Shown one piece after another: positions 12,538 to 26,084 of a stretch of 64,000 nt of DNA. Origin of the DNA: Gorsachius magnificus (lineage: Eukaryota > Chordata > Aves > Pelecaniformes > Ardeidae); contig CM067087.1 of the NCBI GenBank assembly GCA_034008185.1, positions 42,984,590 through 43,048,589 on the forward strand, given 5' to 3'. The number at the start of each line of letters is the position of its first letter. The stretch's first letter is position 1. The notes beneath the pieces are model-generated. The model had not been told where the DNA came from. It made no database searches and saw only the letters and a program-made list of their open reading frames with translations. The position numbers and the translations under genes were made by a program.

Positions 12538-13238
12538 TTACCTTCTCTGAGACGCTGTTTATTCCATTTATCTTTTTTCTTTCTTATTTTTCAGTGTCAC
12601 CATGGTATCTGTTTGTTCTCATCCTCTCTTTTCCCCCCCGCTAATTATAGATAGGGGAAATAAAAATCTAACCTTGCTGGAAATTCATTAATATTAAAAT
12701 ATTCCCCAGATAAGCCTGTAAATCTCTAAGCTGCATAGTTTGTCAGTACCTTACTCAAGAATTCACCTTTGGTGTGAATGCAGATCTGCAGTACAAATTA
12801 GTAATCATTTCTTGCATATTTAAATTTACTTTTCAACTTGGAAACCTGAACAAAATTTCTGTTTTCATGCTGAGAATTGGCAGGGATGAACTGTTCCAAT
12901 CTTAAGGCAAAATGAACAAATAACTTTTAAGAAATTATAATGTGAATGTGTCCTTTTAACAAGAGCTCAAAGTTATTTGCTACTGCTATTATAATCATAA
13001 AATATACATGTAATGCTAAACAAATACAGTGGGTACAGAGGTCAGTACTCTAAAAACTAAGAATTAGACAGCAGTATCCTCACTCATGGGACTTTTCAAG
13101 CTGATTTCTTTGGGTCTTTTTGAGTAATATGAAATGGACATTTGGCCTTTTGCTATAGGTCTGTCAGCTTTTCTTTTGATTAAAAACTACAAATTTAATA
13201 AGAAAAAATACAAACAAAATAACCCAGATGAAATTACA
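12538..13238. other. Non-coding AT-rich stretch
   Basis: No gene, recognisable repeat or RNA seen. Confidence 0.6.
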
Positions 13239-13341
13239 TTCTGAATTATTTAGAATTGCACAGGAGATGAAAGCTGCTTAGAAACTTCCAGGTTGGAGAT
13301 AATGCATCATGATCGATAAATGAATACTGTGCTTCCTAAAC
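13239..13341 (+). repeat. Dispersed repeat of unknown family, copy B
   Basis: Second copy of the unit at 5361-5465, same orientation, about 7.9 kb away. Shared landmarks in order are TTCTGAATTATTTAGAAT, CAGGAG, CTGCTTAG, ATAATGCATCATGATC, GATAAAT and CTTCCTAA. Differences are scattered substitutions and small indels, as expected of two old copies. It has no recognised family. Confidence 0.65.
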
Positions 13342-13701
13342 CCAAATATATTTGGCATACATTATTAAAAAAGGTATAAAATTGTCTGATTTCATTATTA
13401 ATGCAAGGTTATTCTATAGCTTACGTGTATCGCTAGGGAGGTCATACAGTACAAAGTTAGCATTTGGATTCATAGTTTTTATTTTTTAATTATTTTAAAG
13501 GATTGTAGAAAACCAGATTTTGATCTTCACCTTCCCTTCAGTATTTCTGTCTCAGTTAAGTCCTTCTCGTTCTTTGGAGGGAAATGTGGGATTGGAGGGG
13601 TACTAAACAGTTCTTACATTTAGGAGTGCTTGGGGAATGTGTACCTTCGTAAAGACCATCCCTAAGAAACACTCCTTCCATTACAAAGGAAAAGGAGAAT
13701 A

Positions 13702-13835
13702 GACTCATAGAATGCTTTGGGTTGGAAGGGACCCCTAGAGGTCATCTAGTCCAACCCCCCAACCAGATCAGGTTGCTCAGAGCCCTGTCCAACCTGGCCT
13801 GGAATGTTCCCAGGGATGGGGCCTCCACTACCTCT
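13702..13835 (-). mobile_element. CR1 LINE 3' fragment, antisense
   Basis: On the plus strand the segment reads as the reverse complement of a CR1 3' region: CATAGAATG, then GGTTGGAAGGGACC, TCATCTAGTCCAACC, AGGTTGCTCAGAGCCC and CAGGGATGGGGCC. These blocks and their order are typical of avian CR1. It is 5'-truncated, as most CR1 copies are, and has no coding capacity. No target-site duplication is evident. Confidence 0.93.
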
Positions 13836-16800
13836 TCATAGGCAGATGAAAAGCAGGTGTTGGCACTGTACTTGCATTGTTCGTGCCTCAGTGCATTTGT
13901 ATAAACACACATTTTTAAAAAATTTGCAAGCTTTAGCAGTTCTGTTTTAACATCTTTAGGATGCCTGGGTTGGTTGGGTCAAGCACCTTCTAGCACTTTC
14001 TGTATGACATATTTTTCTCCATAAAACACTCTGTTCTTTCCCTTCTGTATCTACCCTCATCTCTTCTTAACAGAGGTTGTAAATGTCAGTATGTCTTGCC
14101 GGTAGTTTGCTCTTCGAGGCTGCCTGACTGTGGAGTACAATTCTAATGCTTGTTATGTCACAGCTGTTGACTTTGCTCCTGTCATCAGCTAATTCACTTT
14201 AGAGCTATTTTTACAGTCATATGAAATATCTGTAGGTATCTATAAAGTTTTGGGTATATTTTCAACTATTTTGTCTGGCAGGAAGTCCACAGGCTCAACT
14301 GTAATGGGAATCCCACTGCGCCAGCATTTCTTGATATAACTCTGCCCAGACAGACAGTGCCTGCCCTGAAGACATTGCCTTGTGAGTACAAATAAGAAAG
14401 TCACAGCATGCTGAACTTATGCAGAGGATGGTAGTTCATTATTTTCAAAAAAGATCATGGGTTATATGACTGTAGATGCAGCTGGAACTCTGACCTGGGC
14501 TCTGTGCGTCATTTAAGGGTTTACATCTTTATAGGCTACTGTTACTTTACAGGTTGTATCTTGGGGTTTTGCTTGATTTTTACTTTCTCTGCCAAACTGT
14601 TGGAAGTCCACATGTTTACTGCCCTGAAATATGTGCGTTGCCTTTAGTTGAACTGTTTGGAAGAACGCTGTGGAATGAGAGTGGAGGAATTCTGTACAAC
14701 TTTGCAACTGAAAATTACTCTTTTAGGGAGAAGAAGTATAGTTATTCTGTATTTCCCACTGTTCAAAAATAGTAGGTAGGTTAATTTTTTTCACTGACTT
14801 TTTCTAAGTTACAGTAACGTATCTCTTACTGCCAGCTAGATTACAGAGGTGTCCCATGGAGTGCAAAACCATCTCTAGGGAATAGAGAGACCCTATTCTC
14901 ATGTGGACAATGGAGTTTACCCTCTTCTCATAAACTCCAAAGCAATGAATTTACTTGATTCTTTCTACTATGGAAATACTCACTGTTGCATGTCATTCCA
15001 AGAGACTGTCTTGAGATTCTAGCACTTAATAATCAAGCAAGAAATACTGAGGACTCTTTTCCTTGCAAGTAACATGATCTTTTTATAAACTTCTTAAATT
15101 TCATGTCAACTTTTGTATTTTGAAGCTGTGCCTCTTAGGCAATTTGACTCCCACTTTTTCTTTTTTTTTTGTTCCTGCAGAGCATAGATCTTGTGAACTT
15201 CTCTGAAAGATCCAATTTCCAAGTCTCTCTTAGTGATAGTTGACAGACTTGTAAATCTTATCCAGGATTGTTCACACATAAACTTAAAAAGCAGGTGAAA
15301 TGGAAACTTTTAAAACTTCATACTTTGCTATGAAATGAATAGGTGCAGTGAAGTCTTTTGCAGATTTAAAAGTGTTTTCACTTCCTATATAGTGTGTGAA
15401 TTATCCTGAATCATTAAAAATAACTGTATCTGTGCTAAAACTTTCAAAAACAAACAAGAAAATATGAACAGAGGTAGAAGCATATCTTGTAATACTGTTA
15501 TTTTTTTATTAGTGTATGCAAACCGGTGCTTACTGTGTTAAAAAAGATTATCACAAGAAAACAAGAACCATTTATATTTCTGTGTATGTATATATTATAT
15601 ACAGCATGTCAGGTGAGATGGAGAACACGCAAAAAGTGGCACCTGCACCATTAGGTTGCTTCATTGCTTGTCAGTCCCAGCAGTGGTCTCTGTGTTCCTG
15701 TTATTAGGTGCCCAGGCCACTTGGAGTATCTTCTCTTTTATAGGCTTCTTGTATCCTTGTATCCCTCTTGTTTGCTAGAAAGGTGAGGTGAGGGCAGAGT
15801 CACCTCTTTATGCTGGTAAAAGTCGGTTTATTGAAAGTCAGTCAAAACTCTGCAATTCAGTTAAGTATAATAGGAAGATTATATCTTTTTTTTATTATTC
15901 TGTTTATGCAGATTTAAAAATTATTATTTATCATAGCACAATAATTAGATTTTTTTCTTAATGCTTTAGGTAGCATCTGTGTGCTTTTACAGGATGCTGT
16001 TATTAATAGAAACATCAGTGCTAACAGAAATAAAGAAAAGATGCATCTTCTTTTCCATTATTAGCTAGCTCCTTGAAAGTACTTTCAGCTGTTACATCTT
16101 CTCAGTAGTCACTGCCATCATCTAAGTCAAACATAAATACAACAGAAAGAATAAGCAGCACTTACTTATCTTTTTCACCTAATTTATTTTGTGGTTCCTT
16201 TTTATAGTTGTGCATCCTACTTTATATTTTGTATGTATTATTGAAACTGTGAAGCCATCGCTAAACATGCAGATGAAACCAAATTTCAAATGTGGTGGGT
16301 AAAATTGATTAAGTGTTCTTACCAGAGATAATCAGTTCCAAGGTCTCTGGCTGTTCCAAGGCCACAACCCTTGCTGGAAATAGAATGCAGCAATAAATTG
16401 AAAGAAACCAATGATTCAGGCTTAAAATTCCAGAAAACCTGAGAAGAAATATGCTTCAAGCTTGCAGCAGTGCTATGTGCACATAAGTTCCTTTTTTTCC
16501 TTAAAGATGATTTGGAGCAGATCTTGTATAAAATATATCCCATTCAGAATGCAGACACTGTAATCCTTACCTCTGTCAACATTCATCCCAGTCCTACCAT
16601 CTATTAATCTGCTACGTAAACCATAGAATAACATTGCCATGGGCTGTGTTCTTCCATCTTTACCGACTATTGGCCGGTCAACAAGAGGGCTTTAGGGAGA
16701 TGGACCCTGGTACAACGCTTCATGAATTACTCAAACAGGGAGGAGCGTGCAGTAGAGCAAGATCCACTTCTGGGTTTCTTATCCGTATGAGCTGCTTTTT

Positions 16801-18529
16801 AAAAATAAAATAGCCTGGAGGTTCAGTCCCTGGAAAGCTGTCTGTCTCTGGTAATCCATCTCTCTACGTGCCTATCTCTATGTATAGTCCCATACGTTTT
16901 TGGTATAAGAATACTGTTGGAAATATATTCCAGGAGCCTAAACAAAATGGGAGAAAGAGCTCTATACAGGACTAAGATCAACCTTTGTGTAAGGGCACCT
17001 TTTAATTTCTGTGAATGCTGCTCCTTTCTGCTCTTGTCTTGCGCTTCTTGGGATGCATAGGCTTAATTGGTTGCTTTTAAAAATTCCTACTGGTATCAAG
17101 GTCTTGGAAATGTTGGCAAAAGATCCCACTTAGGTTCCTTTGTTCTAAGATTGAGAGTCTAAGTCTGGCAAATCTGCCCGCATAGCTAAAACTCCCCCAA
17201 ATTCTGTGTGACTAGATAGCTCTGACCTGCACCTGCTTGATTTCTGCAATGACTTTATGTGGTAATCAGAATTGTACATAATTTTCCAGATGAGCTTTTA
17301 GTAGCATCTTTCCCATTGCCAGGGTGCCTTTCCATGATTTACGCTTTGTTCCCGTGTTTGCCCAGCGCAGTGCTTCTTGCTAGCGGACAGATGGTTTTAT
17401 TATTTCCAGTCACCACAAGAACTCCGGTATGATTTCTGTATTCAACAATGATTTCCATGTTTATTTTTGGTGCCCAGATTATTGCCTTGCTTTTGCCAGC
17501 ACTGGGCCGTCTGTATCCACCCATAAACCAAATCTACTCAATCACTGTGTATCTGGTGGTTCTGCAGTATTTTACTATTTTTGTGTTATCGTTAAAAGTA
17601 GTCATTCTGGAAACCGAACACTTCTCTGCCTCATTTATATACCAGATAATTCCAACATGCTGACCCAGCAGCTTTCCTTTAGATGCTTATTTTCTCTCTA
17701 ACATTTTGCTGTTTGCCAGTACCTCTGGCCTTGCCTAAATACGAGAATATTTTAATTTATCCATGTAAATTCATATTTTTCTGCTTTATACTTGCATAGC
17801 ATATACAGCTTTTTTTACAGTACAAGTAGGACTCATCTGATGGCCCACCACCATTTTTTCCTTTTGAGTAATAAACTAGTTAGACAGACTAGAGAAAATA
17901 TATATTTTTTTTCCCCACCGGTAAATCTATGCCATTCATCAAATAATGTGGTTCTATATTTGTGTTCACACAAACGTTTTCTCTTTTAATACTGATTTCT
18001 CTCTTAACATTTGGGGTTCTTCTGTAGTACAAAATCCAGTTAGGGCACTGTCATCACATGAAACAGATAATGTGATTTAGTCTATTAGCGTAGATGGGTA
18101 CCGTGTTATAACACTGCCCCGAGTCAAGTTACATTTTAGACACAAAAATAGGAATGATTAAGTAACATGGTTAAAATGCGATTTAGTTATACCTCAGTTG
18201 CAAAACATTTTTAGCCTGGGCAAAATACAATCTTTCTGGTGCTCAGGTAGAGTGTTTATTTTTGCAGCAATGCTGAGCGTGTACTGAGGCTAGGATAGCA
18301 GCTCCCCTACAGTCGCTGTGATTTATCAGATAACCATTAGCTATAAACTGCTTGTTTGCTCCTGCAAATGCTCTGGAAATTATCTATTAGCGGCCTTTAT
18401 GAGTCCTCATATCCTCAAAAATAAATTTAATCTAGATCCGATTAACACTATTGCCTCATTCCATCGACTGTTGTCTTCTGCATGGACTGGAGATGACTTA
18501 CGCTTAAAGAATAGTTATCCACCACTTAC
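13836..18529. other. Long non-coding stretch
   Basis: No supported gene. There are T tracts such as 15160-15170 and short unassigned frames (14554-14772, 15516-15707 and 17429-17701 on plus). A minus-strand frame across about 16680-16450 runs into a donor-like GAG|GTAAGG near 16570, but no convincing acceptor bounds it. Confidence 0.55.
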
Positions 18530-18597
18530 CTTGTCTTCTGGAAGAGGCTTCTCGAAATCAATCTCTTTCAACAGAAGGGCCACGGGTTGTTTTATAC
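18530..18597 (-). other. Candidate internal exon, minus strand
   Basis: On the minus strand, a 3' splice-like site (TTTCTAGGTTAG) precedes 68 nt that end in a strong donor, GACAAG|GTAAGTGG. Only one frame is open. It needs two bases to complete its first codon and ends on a codon boundary, and it includes VALLLKEIDFEKPLPEDK. This Glu/Lys-rich stretch looks like protein more than the flanks do, but I do not recognise the family. Its phase fits the candidate exon at 26026-26084. The acceptor is only moderate. Confidence 0.25.
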
Positions 18598-21500
18598 CTA
18601 ACCTAGAAACTACTAGTAATTGAGACAGATGTAAAATTAACATCCAAGTGCACTATCACTAGAAACGATCAAAGAAATGTAGTGGAGCTCCTATTTTATT
18701 TTTCTACTTTATATCTTTAATTTTTATGCTGAGAACTTCCATTTCCTCATTCTGTCAGACTGTGAAGTATTCATTTAATGAATATTTACGATGCCCTGAA
18801 TAAATTGCTGCCCAGAGTACTCCCTCAAAATTACTGTTCTTCATCAATAGGAAAATACAGTCTCACTAAATACCAATACGTGTTTCTCGAACCGAGATCA
18901 TGAAGCGCTTTCAGTCACCTTGGAATTGATTTGATAAATACACTGTTCCAATTAGTAACCTGACATGTCTTTTCAAAAATTGAAAGAACTAGAGTTCTTT
19001 CATGTAAATTACAGGAGATCAATGTCTTTTCCTGAGCAATTCAGCTGTCCTTTCTGCAGTGTTAGCAATGATCGGCCATAACGGTAGTGCTGGGAAGAGG
19101 GAAGGAAAGACAAAAAGGCAACGCAGGGATTGGGTAAGGGAAGAACAGTGTGAACTCTTAGGATTTAGTTGCCTCTTTGGATTTTGTGTGCTGTGAGATG
19201 CTTGTAGACAAACCTTTTTTCAGCATCAGAAATAAAGCATTGAAACTTGGCTCTTGCTTCAGGGCTGGTGTTTCTGTGCCGCTCCAACCATGCTTGGTGC
19301 GATTCACTGGCAGTCGGTGGTGGAACAAGTGAGCAGAAATACCCAGTGTCTTGTATGGTGACACCAGGCCTCTCTGCTTCAGCTTTTTTTCTCTCTCTGA
19401 TACCAGTCACTAGTTGTGCTGTCCCCAAACTCGAGTTGTGGCATAAGCTTCTGAACAAGTGTTGATTTAGCAGCATGCAGAGAAATATATCAGCTGATGT
19501 CTTCGTGGGGTGGCTTGAGGGACATCTTAGCTGACTTTGGGTTTTTTTTCCTTTGGTTTCCTATGGGGGCTGGGTATTCTGTAAAGTATTTCTGACCTGC
19601 TCCATCCCTAGCTCCAGAATATTGTTCCAGGTCTTTATTTTCAGTCGAGACATCCAGTTAACTTGTGTTCATCATTGGATGTGCCTGTCTTTTGATCTCA
19701 TGTTTTTGGCTTTTTATCTGAGCACCGTGATTAGATTGCTTCTTGAATGAAATCCAAGTCTTCTGTGCTGCACTTGACAGTTTCCAATAAGCCTACATTT
19801 CTGATTCATGGATACCACAGCTATAAAATTTGGCACAGGATAATTTTCCATAGCAGTAAACAAAATAAAAATCCAGAAATCAAAAAGACTCTTATAGGCA
19901 AAGGTTGTTGCCCCTTGTGCTCTTTTTATTTCTTTTCTTTTTCTATTTCACAGGCATTTGCAGAACTTGGCTTCCCTGTTACATTGTACAACATCCCAGT
20001 TTCATTTAAGAACAGAAAATACCTTTTCATTCATTCAACCATGAAGCTATTACTGTTACAAATGGATTTTTCTCTAAACATCATCCCATGTAGTCAGGTC
20101 TGGATCACATCAAAACAATCTGCTTGAAAAGAGCCGTTGTAATGCTGCCTAACCTTTTGTTTCTCCTTTGCCATCAGAAGCTCTTCCACCTATTAAGTAC
20201 CTCAATAAGGAGTCCTTCTAAATCCTCAAATCTTACATATCTTTATATCCTTTTTCTCAGTACACACAGTTTGCAACTTCAGCTGCCTCTGATGTCTGTT
20301 TTTATAGCTGATCACCGCTTCAGAGTAAAAGTGTTTCACAGTAACATCCACGGTCAGTCCAAATTATCCGTCCTCTCCATTCATTTTGATGGCTGCTTAC
20401 ATTTTCTCCTTGGAAAATTTCAATAGCCTTTCACAGTTCCTCTTCTGCCTGAACACAAACGTCTTTTTGATTTATCAGCCTTTTTATTCCTTTTCTTTTT
20501 TTTCTCCTTTGTAACCTGTGTAACCAACTTCTCTTTTCAGAGATATACTGTAATCCAAGCGGCATCCAACCTAACACTGTGTGACTGTGGAAATGCCTTT
20601 TTTCCAATTGCAAAATGTGGGGCAGCATCCAGACAGAGCTGCTTTGCTTTGAGATGAAGCATTAATTCCAGTTATTTAAACTTTTCTTCAAAATTAAAAG
20701 GAAGAGCGATCAGTATGTGAAAATAAGGCATGGTTTTCAGTTTATATTACATTTCCTGACTTCACAGAGTTAAATCAAAAAATGCCACTATGGTAAATGT
20801 AGATAGGGAGCACGAAAACAGAAAACCCGAGTATAGTGGCAGAGATGAGGGCAGAACAGGGAAGGCTGGCGAATAGAGGGATTTCGTCCTGCTCCCACCA
20901 GGTGAAGTTGGTGCTTTAATCCTTCCTAGGCTGAGATGAGCACCAAAGAGTTAATAAACCATTAAAAGACCTTAGGCCTGGCAAAGGAAATGGAGATGAA
21001 TGAATAGTTAGCAGCAGGCTGGTAAAGCAGTAGGAGCTGCTTGAAGAACGCGCTGCTTCTCTCAACACAGTGGTGGTGCAAAGTCTTTGAATGAAACTAA
21101 TTGAGTCTCTCATGTCTAAGGAAAAAAAAAGCCTTTGTTGTGTTTTACCCCTTCTTTTGTTCAGTAAGCTCTGCAGTCTGCCAGGAGAAGAGGACATTGC
21201 AGGGGCTCTTCCAGTTGGCGGTGATGAGTTAAGGAGCTGCAGCCAAGGGATGTGACTTAGGGTTAGCAAACCCACGTGTTCCCAGTAATCACCAGCTGGG
21301 CCAACGGGCCACCTCTGGAATGAAAGCTGCAAATGGCAGGGGCAAGCATGGGCTTGCTTATCAGTCACAGCTCTGTTTGAGGTGCTAAACTGTGAGCAAC
21401 TGGAAATGTAGTAGTAAATCAAAAAGAAGAATGATACAGAATTATGATACAGTGATTTTTATTTTTTTTTTAGAAGCGGATGGAAAGTTGAAAAGTAACA

Positions 21501-24500
21501 TCTGCCTTTCCAGACTAAGGTACCACAGTTATCAATTTCTGTTAGACAATTTATAACTCTTTGTATGTGAACTTGCTTTCTCAGCCTGTCTGTTAACATC
21601 TCTTCCTCCTTATTCTTAACTATGGGAATTAAGCAAACAGGATAAAATTTGCATCATCTGATGCAATGGAAGTTCTTGCCAGCTGCTGCCATGTTATTGA
21701 GCAATAGATCATCAGGATGGTAGTGCATTCGTGATGATGTATTGCATTGATGCATAATTAGGGGAACTGTATTCTTTGATGTATTAGTCAATAATGGTCC
21801 TTAGGAGGAAAATATTTTGAAAAGACAAACTCCAAAATCATACTTTACATGTTATCCATAAATGCACTGTAATGGAAGATATTGACCGCTCATGTTCTTA
21901 TGGTATCTTTCTGTGTGTGAAAGTGTATAGCAGGTGACTTGTGAAATCACCAGAAGCTGTTCTGCACATTTTCAGTATAAATAGGTGTACAAGGAAACAG
22001 TAGTAGAAGGAGAGAGGAAAGCATCTATCTTCACTGAGTGAGGGAAAAGGGCAGAGAGGTCTTCCTAAGGATGACATTTTGCCAGCCCAGTTCAGGTGTC
22101 TGGTGGACTGCTCTCGTGGAAGATCCTTGCAGGATTTAGACTTGAAATCTCTAACAGACTGTGTAATGAGCCTTTTAGTTTTCCATTTAAGTGATTTTTG
22201 AACAGAAACAATCTTAACATACCAGCATCTTCTGTCTCCTCTGTCTCTAATTAACATCCCGTGCTGATGATTACAATTTCGGTCTGTGGCACAGCTTTGT
22301 TACTTATCTAGGTAATTGCTATACCTATAGATGCATCTGTTAGAAGCAAATTGAAAGGGATAAATGGAGCTTAATATAAAGCAGTCATTACCTGGGTAGG
22401 TGTGAATCTGAAGTACAGGTGAACAATTACAAGTGTCAAAGAGTACACATAAATGTGTTTCATTTACCATTCTCGAAACCCTTGTTTGTACTTTTTCCAA
22501 TTTTCAAGGATAGACAAAAATACTTTTTATCATGTAGAGATAAGAATTTAACCTTTAATATGCAAATGATTTAATAAGCATCACGACCTTATTAAAACAA
22601 AGTGCTTTTCCTCCATTCTTGCCTCTTTAAAGAAACTCCATTTAAGCAAGACTGACAATAAAATGATTGTTCCTCTGTGGTTATGCAGGCAAATAAATAA
22701 CTTAGTACATGACTAATCTCATCTTAGGCAAAAATCTTTTCTAGTGAGCAATTTTTCAAATACATTTCTTAATTGGCAAAGATGTATATATGTTTTTTCT
22801 AAGTTGTGTAATAGCTAGTGAATAAATGGGGAAACGTGAAATACCAAAGAAGATAAATATTTGTGAAGTGCCAAAAGGTTAAATTAACATTTATTTGGGA
22901 CTTTTAAAGCAAACATTTTCACAGTGATTTGATAACTATGAATGAAGATTTATAAGCTCTTCTTGGTATTAAGCATTTTGTAGTGCAGGGCTCCTTTTGC
23001 GAGATGGTTCTTTTCCAGCACCAGCAGTGGCTGCCTTAGTGTTCACATTCTGAGTGATATCCAAATCTGAAAGGCTCCTAATTTGGATGGTGATGTAGAG
23101 TTTCCATCTTTGATGTCTCATCAGTTTGAAGAGCATGAAAATGAGCTTTCACACTATATTTTGACCCAAATAATGTTAAATAAGAGAAAAAAAGAATTAG
23201 CTATATGTCCATATTTATTTTACAGTCATAAGACATTTGTTGTATATAACAGGTATTTAGGCTGGAGAACTATAATTTTGTTGAAACCAGTTTCCATATG
23301 TCTGTTCTTCACTAAATGAACCTGAACCTATATCCAGGATCCACAACAGCCTTCTTGCGGACAGGAAAGGTCAGGTCCAGAGCTAAATTGCAATAATCCA
23401 TCTGCCTTGAAAATCACATTGAAATGGACAATGGTTCAAAATATTGCAGCTTTTCTATTTCAGAGGATTAATATGTAATATCTTATCCACAAAGCTGACA
23501 TCGAGAATAAATTGGGTTCTGCTGCTGATCAAAACACAGAAGTTTAGCTACCAATGTCAGGTCGGTCTGCATTTCCAGGTAAATTATGTATTCCAGAAGA
23601 AGCAGAAAGGGAAGAATAAGTTTCTGTGGTCAAATTGAAGGTTGGGCCTTAGAAGCTGCCAGCAATTTCTATTTGCAGTTTGACCGCAGCAAATGTCATG
23701 ATCCTATATCTTAAACCAGTTTTGTATGTATTCTTCACAGCTGACTCAGTCTTTTCCATTACATGGGAATAAAGAAAAATGTGACTGATCGCCCTGTGGA
23801 AACAGGGGCAAGAAAAATAAGAAGCTGCATAATCTAATACAGTTCTGACATGACAAAACCAGTTTCACTTTGCAAATTTTCTAACTAGTACACTACAACG
23901 CATGGAACACACCTTTAGTCTGGAAACCCATGTATGGTAAGTCAGGTGGACTTTCACCTTCCTAATTGACCTCTGTGCTCTGAGAACCCACTCCAGCCCA
24001 TTGCATGAAGGATGACTTTTCAGCAGATCTCCCTTTCTCATTTACTGTATTATGCTTTCCTTGAACTTCCTGGAATTATCACCTCCTGGACATAGAAGTC
24101 AGTAAGAAACCTCAAACAGATCTTCAAATCAGAATGAAAGACTGGAATCTCAGAAAAAAACCTGAGATTGAAAACAAAATACATCTCCTCAATTCATATG
24201 AGTGTCTTGCTTCAGTTGTCCAAGAACATTGCCATTCACTTTTGACACTCTTGCGGTTGCTATAATTAGTGTGATGCCCAAATTGAAATGTTGTTTTACA
24301 GAAAAAGTCTCAGAAATTTGTCAGAACTGTCATTCTTGCAAAAAGTTTTGGCTTGAGAGCGTCAGCATTTTCTGACTAAAATGATTTGTAGAAACAAAAA
24401 AATCCTGACACTAGATTTATTAATGTTTTCCCTCAGTATCAAGCCAACAGGAGAAAATTATGATTCAGAGAGATGTGCTTGAGACACAGTAGTTCTCAAG

Positions 24501-26025
24501 CTATCCCCGAGGACACTGTAGCTCTGCACTAGAGTAAGTCTTTTCAAAAAACCCTAATGCAGCTACTAACATATAGGTCACATTCTTCTCTCACCTGAAA
24601 AATCACTACAGAGTTTGACCCCATTAATAATGAAATTAATCCCGGTGAAACTGAGTTTTTCGTCTGTTGATTACTGATCTGATAGCTTAAATAATTTTTG
24701 AACTAAATTAACAAATTCTTTTAATCTACTTTTCTCTATTTTATTTATCATTTAGCAGATGGGATGCAAAAAAAAATGTCATCAGGTTAAAAGAGAAAAC
24801 TATGTCCCTGATCAATGTTTATCTTTCTGTTTAATTTTGAAATTATCTTTAGTGTCTTGGCTCTCCAAAGCAGATGGGCTGTAGGCTTGCTGTAAATCAA
24901 CCTTAAAGTAGCTGTCTCTCTTAATGCATTGGGTTGTAAAATGTAGGTGCTACTGGAATCATATGGAGTCCACGGTGCATCTTTCCCATTTTTGCTATCA
25001 CTTCGTCATTACTTTTTCACATCACCATTTGTAATTTCAATGTGACTTAATTTAGTTTTCCTAATAACTAAAACTGTGATCCTATGTTGCTTGCAAAATG
25101 TTTCACTCAGTACCTTCCTATCACTGCTTCTGTTGCGGTGCCTGAACACGCAGTCTTTACCTGCTACCTTTATCTGAAGCTCTTTTGATTCTGCCTTTTT
25201 TCCACCAAACAGTTGTCGTCGTTGCCAAGTAGCAAACAGATGCTATTCCAGACAAATCAGCAAATTGTCTGCTATTTAACAACGACAAAAGATGACAGCA
25301 CCAATACAGCACAGGACACGCAAATCTGAAGATGCAGCTCGAACTGTTTCCCAAGGTTTTTATAATTTTACTAATTTAAATATTTTTATTCTTTGTGGGT
25401 TTGTAATACGCTACTGCCCCTGTTTTTCTTGCCCTGTTTTTAGCACTTTTTGTGTAACAGTACAATATTTTCTGTAACCTGCAGGCTAAAAAACAGGCTG
25501 GAAAAGGAAGATCTGAGCTGCAGATGGATTACATGAATAACTTGGGACAGAACAGTCTGTGAGTCGTACAAAGTTATCCATCTCCTGATTTTGCCAGGAG
25601 CTCATCATTCCATGATCTGTTACAGTAAAAGAAATGTATATAAAAACTTCGATCAAATGAGTAAGAACTTTCTGTTTCCAGCAGAGAGAATGCGATCCTT
25701 AGATTATATTTAACTTCCTCATTTTGCTTTTGTTTCCATTGTGCCTTTGGGTCAACTTTGAACTTGATGCTAAAGATTCTAATTCACTATTTTTGGATTT
25801 CTGAAGTTGCATAGTAATGTTTTCTTCATCATGTCATCAAAGTCACCAATTTTGCAAGTAGGTCTTCATTTGGTATTTTTAGGAAGGGCTCCATATGTGC
25901 AATATAACTGCTAGAATATATAAGGAAATAGAGAGGAAGCTTAAGTTCAGATCTGAAATTATCACCTTTGAGTTTTGCCTGAATTACAGAAAAAGATTCC
26001 TTTATGTATCACTTCCTCCACTTAC
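18598..26025. other. Long non-coding stretch
   Basis: No supported gene. It holds the longest uninterrupted frame of the window (minus 20916-21422, 168 codons), which begins at TTG, has its first ATG about 75 codons in, and shows no recognised domain. Other unassigned frames are minus 21898-22257 and plus 19747-20127. A further acceptor/donor pair lies at 23889-23936 on plus (48 nt, ...TATG|GTAAGTC) with a weak acceptor. Confidence 0.5.
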
Positions 26026-26084
26026 CTTGTATGTGTTTCACCAGGAAGCAAGGAGCATCTTGAATGGCTGTAATTTTACCAAAA
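26026..26084 (-). other. Candidate internal exon, minus strand
   Basis: On the minus strand a strong 3' splice site (TTTGTATTTTTCCCAG) precedes 59 nt, followed by the strong donor ATACAAG|GTAAGTGG. Exactly one frame is open and reads FGKITAIQDAPCFLVKHIQ. It needs one upstream base to complete its first codon and leaves one base at the donor. That phase joins cleanly to the candidate at 18530-18597. The product is unknown. Both splice sites are good, which makes this the best-bounded candidate exon in the window. Confidence 0.28.

Noticed and set aside
16450..16690. Minus-strand frame reading into GAG|GTAAGG near 16570, as an exon
   Set aside because: There is no convincing acceptor, the total open length is ordinary for this DNA, and the phase does not fit the neighbouring candidates.
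16816..16832. GGTTCAGTCC resembling a tRNA B box
   Set aside because: No A box or cloverleaf can be drawn upstream.
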